A stretch of DNA of 64,000 bases from Argopecten irradians (taxonomy: Eukaryota; Mollusca; Bivalvia; Pectinida; Pectinidae), in the NCBI RefSeq assembly GCF_041381155.1, contig NC_091137.1, positions 12,209,765 to 12,273,764 on the forward strand, in the 5' to 3' direction. The notes beneath the pieces are model-generated. The model made no database searches and was not told where the DNA came from. It saw nothing but the letters and a program-made list of their open reading frames with translations. A program made the position numbers and the translations under genes. Shown here piece after piece: positions 62,301 to 64,000 of the stretch; the stretch's first letter is position 1, and the number at the start of each line of letters is the position of its first letter.

Positions 62301-63552
62301 TAAATTATCAACCTTTTTATCACGTCATCCACTCGGTATCCAGTGACAAAATGAAGGACTCAGTTGGAACTTGGCAATACATTTTGACGTTTAAATTCTT
62401 CGAAATGTAGGTTATTGTAGTTACACAAGGACACCATATATTACCACTACCTAAGAATACAACCTCTAACACGTCCATGGACGTATAATATACCATAATA
62501 GTCCACTACAAAAAATTAATTTATCTGTTATGTGTTTTTGCAATGCAAATAATAACACCACGAAAATTAATTGTACACAAGATGGAACTGAGATATATTG
62601 TATGTTATAGTTTGTTCAATATTGAAACCGTACCCGTATATAAACACGCTGTAAAGAAAAGGAACTTGGTACCTGTATCACAAAAAAGTGGAAAGTTTAC
62701 CGTTCGTTACGTATTGCCATTTCCGTGTTATGGTTTAGGAAATGAGCCTAATTACCTAGATTAGGAAACAATGGCGCATACCTTACTGAATGAGCTGTCG
62801 ATACATATTACGAGACAATTTCATAATTATGTGGAAATGGAACTATCCGATGGGTCACAAAGTGCAACAAAACCGTACAACTAAACACCTGTTGTGATAC
62901 CAACAGCAGGGAGAAACTATCTAACACACCTAGACTTATCTATGTGTTTCTCGGTCCACCTGGGCCCAGTTTCATCTACATGTTAATGTATCGGACCCTG
63001 AAGTTCCATTCGTGTGCACTGGTCTCCTGTAAATTGGATACATATAAAATATCAGTTTACAATATGCTTATCCATAAGCATTAAAATCGAAGAGTATTGA
63101 TTCATTCGTAGAACTTGCTGTCAGATTGACGCAATTATGGATTAACTAAACGGCGTTTGTAAGAAGGAAAAGGGAAGAGAAAAACAAACAGCCAATTTAA
63201 TAATAACATTGCATAATTCGATAACATAATTGACGTATAACATTTCATCAGAATGTAGAAGTTAGTATATTCGTTACATGTACTTGACGTTGGGTCTTTA
63301 CAATTTGCTGTGCCAATTAGAATTTCTAGCATCATTTATCAATCTTAAAGGTGGGCAATTAAACTTCTGTTAATGGCCAAAAAGGACAACTTTTTACCAA
63401 CAAAAATAATGAATTAGAATCAATTAATATTTAAGGGTAGTAATAATTTACACATCTCTTATCATGCAAGAAAAACACTTTGATTTCTGGTTTTATTCTC
63501 CAATACAACAGTACAACCTATCTTTTCCGTCCTCTTTATCGTTGTATGTTAA
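59386..63552. other. Unannotated AT-rich stretch
   Basis: No gene is recognised. The longest frame (59926-60336, 136 codons, plus) has no family resemblance, and opposite-strand frames at 61538-61867 overlap each other. There is no tRNA-like or palindromic structure that I could support. Confidence 0.3.
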
Positions 63553-63906
63553 AGATACTCCACCGCTGACAGGGCATAAATGATATTCATCATTTGAACA
63601 ATAATTGGTGTTTAATCGTGTATATATATGTCTAATTAGGACAAAAAATAACATAAAACAATTTATTTTGCTTTTGGTGCATGCGCAATCAGTACTTCAT
63701 TCAACGTAGGATATAGTGCCACGGATTTTTTCGGGATGCAATTAATTATTTTTCATACTTTTCACTTGAATTAAAATTAGAAGCTCAAACTTTTCAATGG
63801 TGGTAATGGTGTAAATTAAGTAACTTTTGTAACTAAAGAAGAATACTTAATTGTCTGCTCCTGTTTTAGATAGTGAAAAATACCATTTGTCAGCGGTGGA
63901 GCATCT
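63553..63906 (+). mobile_element. TTAA-type miniature element, copy 2
   Basis: The ends AGATACTCCACCGCTGACA and GTCAGCGGTGGAGCATCT match copy 1 at 19429-19784 along nearly the full length. TTAA is at the left border (63549-63552) and CTAA at the right (63907-63910), a duplication with one changed base. It has no coding content. Confidence 0.8.
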
Positions 63907-64000
63907 CTAACTGTATCTATCTTCATCGCAGACAAAAGTAGTTAGGCAAAAATAAACACGTTTAATGGAACACATGAATGGTTTATATATGTTGTTCTAA

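Overview
The window is AT-rich, intron-rich metazoan nuclear DNA, most likely from a mollusc and probably a bivalve. That placement is an inference from three things: long introns with GT/AG borders, a dense load of small inverted-repeat elements and minisatellites, and frequent TACATGTA-type words. Two host genes can be reconstructed in full from splice signals and family similarity. One is Lunapark (LNPK) on the minus strand (10 coding exons, 466 codons, 9956-17817). The other is STT3B, a catalytic subunit of oligosaccharyltransferase, on the plus strand (17 coding exons, 776 codons, 23533-36197). They lie head to head about 5.7 kb apart. Both products work at the endoplasmic reticulum: LNPK shapes tubule junctions and STT3B N-glycosylates proteins in the lumen. 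The sequence does not show that they are co-regulated. A possible last exon of an unidentified gene lies at 644-870.

Layout: 0.6-1.9 kb holds the putative terminal exon and a tandem duplication of its end and 3' flank. 2.5-2.9 kb has two fold-back elements. 4.6-6.3 kb is a 63-bp minisatellite. 10-17.8 kb is LNPK, with a 37-bp minisatellite in intron 1. 18-23.3 kb, between the two genes, is packed with nested elements: three copies of one repeat family, a TTAA-flanked miniature element inserted in one copy, an 84-bp palindrome, a 498-bp TIR element, a solo-LTR-like block, a 1.1-kb TIR element with poly-G/poly-C tracts, and a 611-bp fold-back built of GATATC palindromes with a TA duplication. 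23.5-36.2 kb is STT3B. Its introns carry a miniature LTR element with tRNA-like LTRs, a hAT-type element with a perfect 8-bp target duplication, a 158-bp hairpin and a 40-bp minisatellite. 38.7-40.2 kb is rich in CATGGCCATG palindromes.

41762-53650 is one uninterrupted array of about 440 copies of a 27-bp unit, nearly a fifth of the window. Because 27 is a multiple of three and the unit has no stop in five of six frames, it produces reading frames up to about 2500 codons long. The indel and substitution pattern argues against these being real proteins. The array has homogeneous middle units, degenerate edges, two dominant dimorphic positions and recurring variant cassettes, which indicates unequal exchange or conversion. 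53.65-64 kb has no gene I can name. It holds one unassigned reading frame, a 48-52-bp minisatellite and two more copies of the TTAA-type miniature element.

No CRISPR array, rRNA gene or convincing functional tRNA gene was seen.
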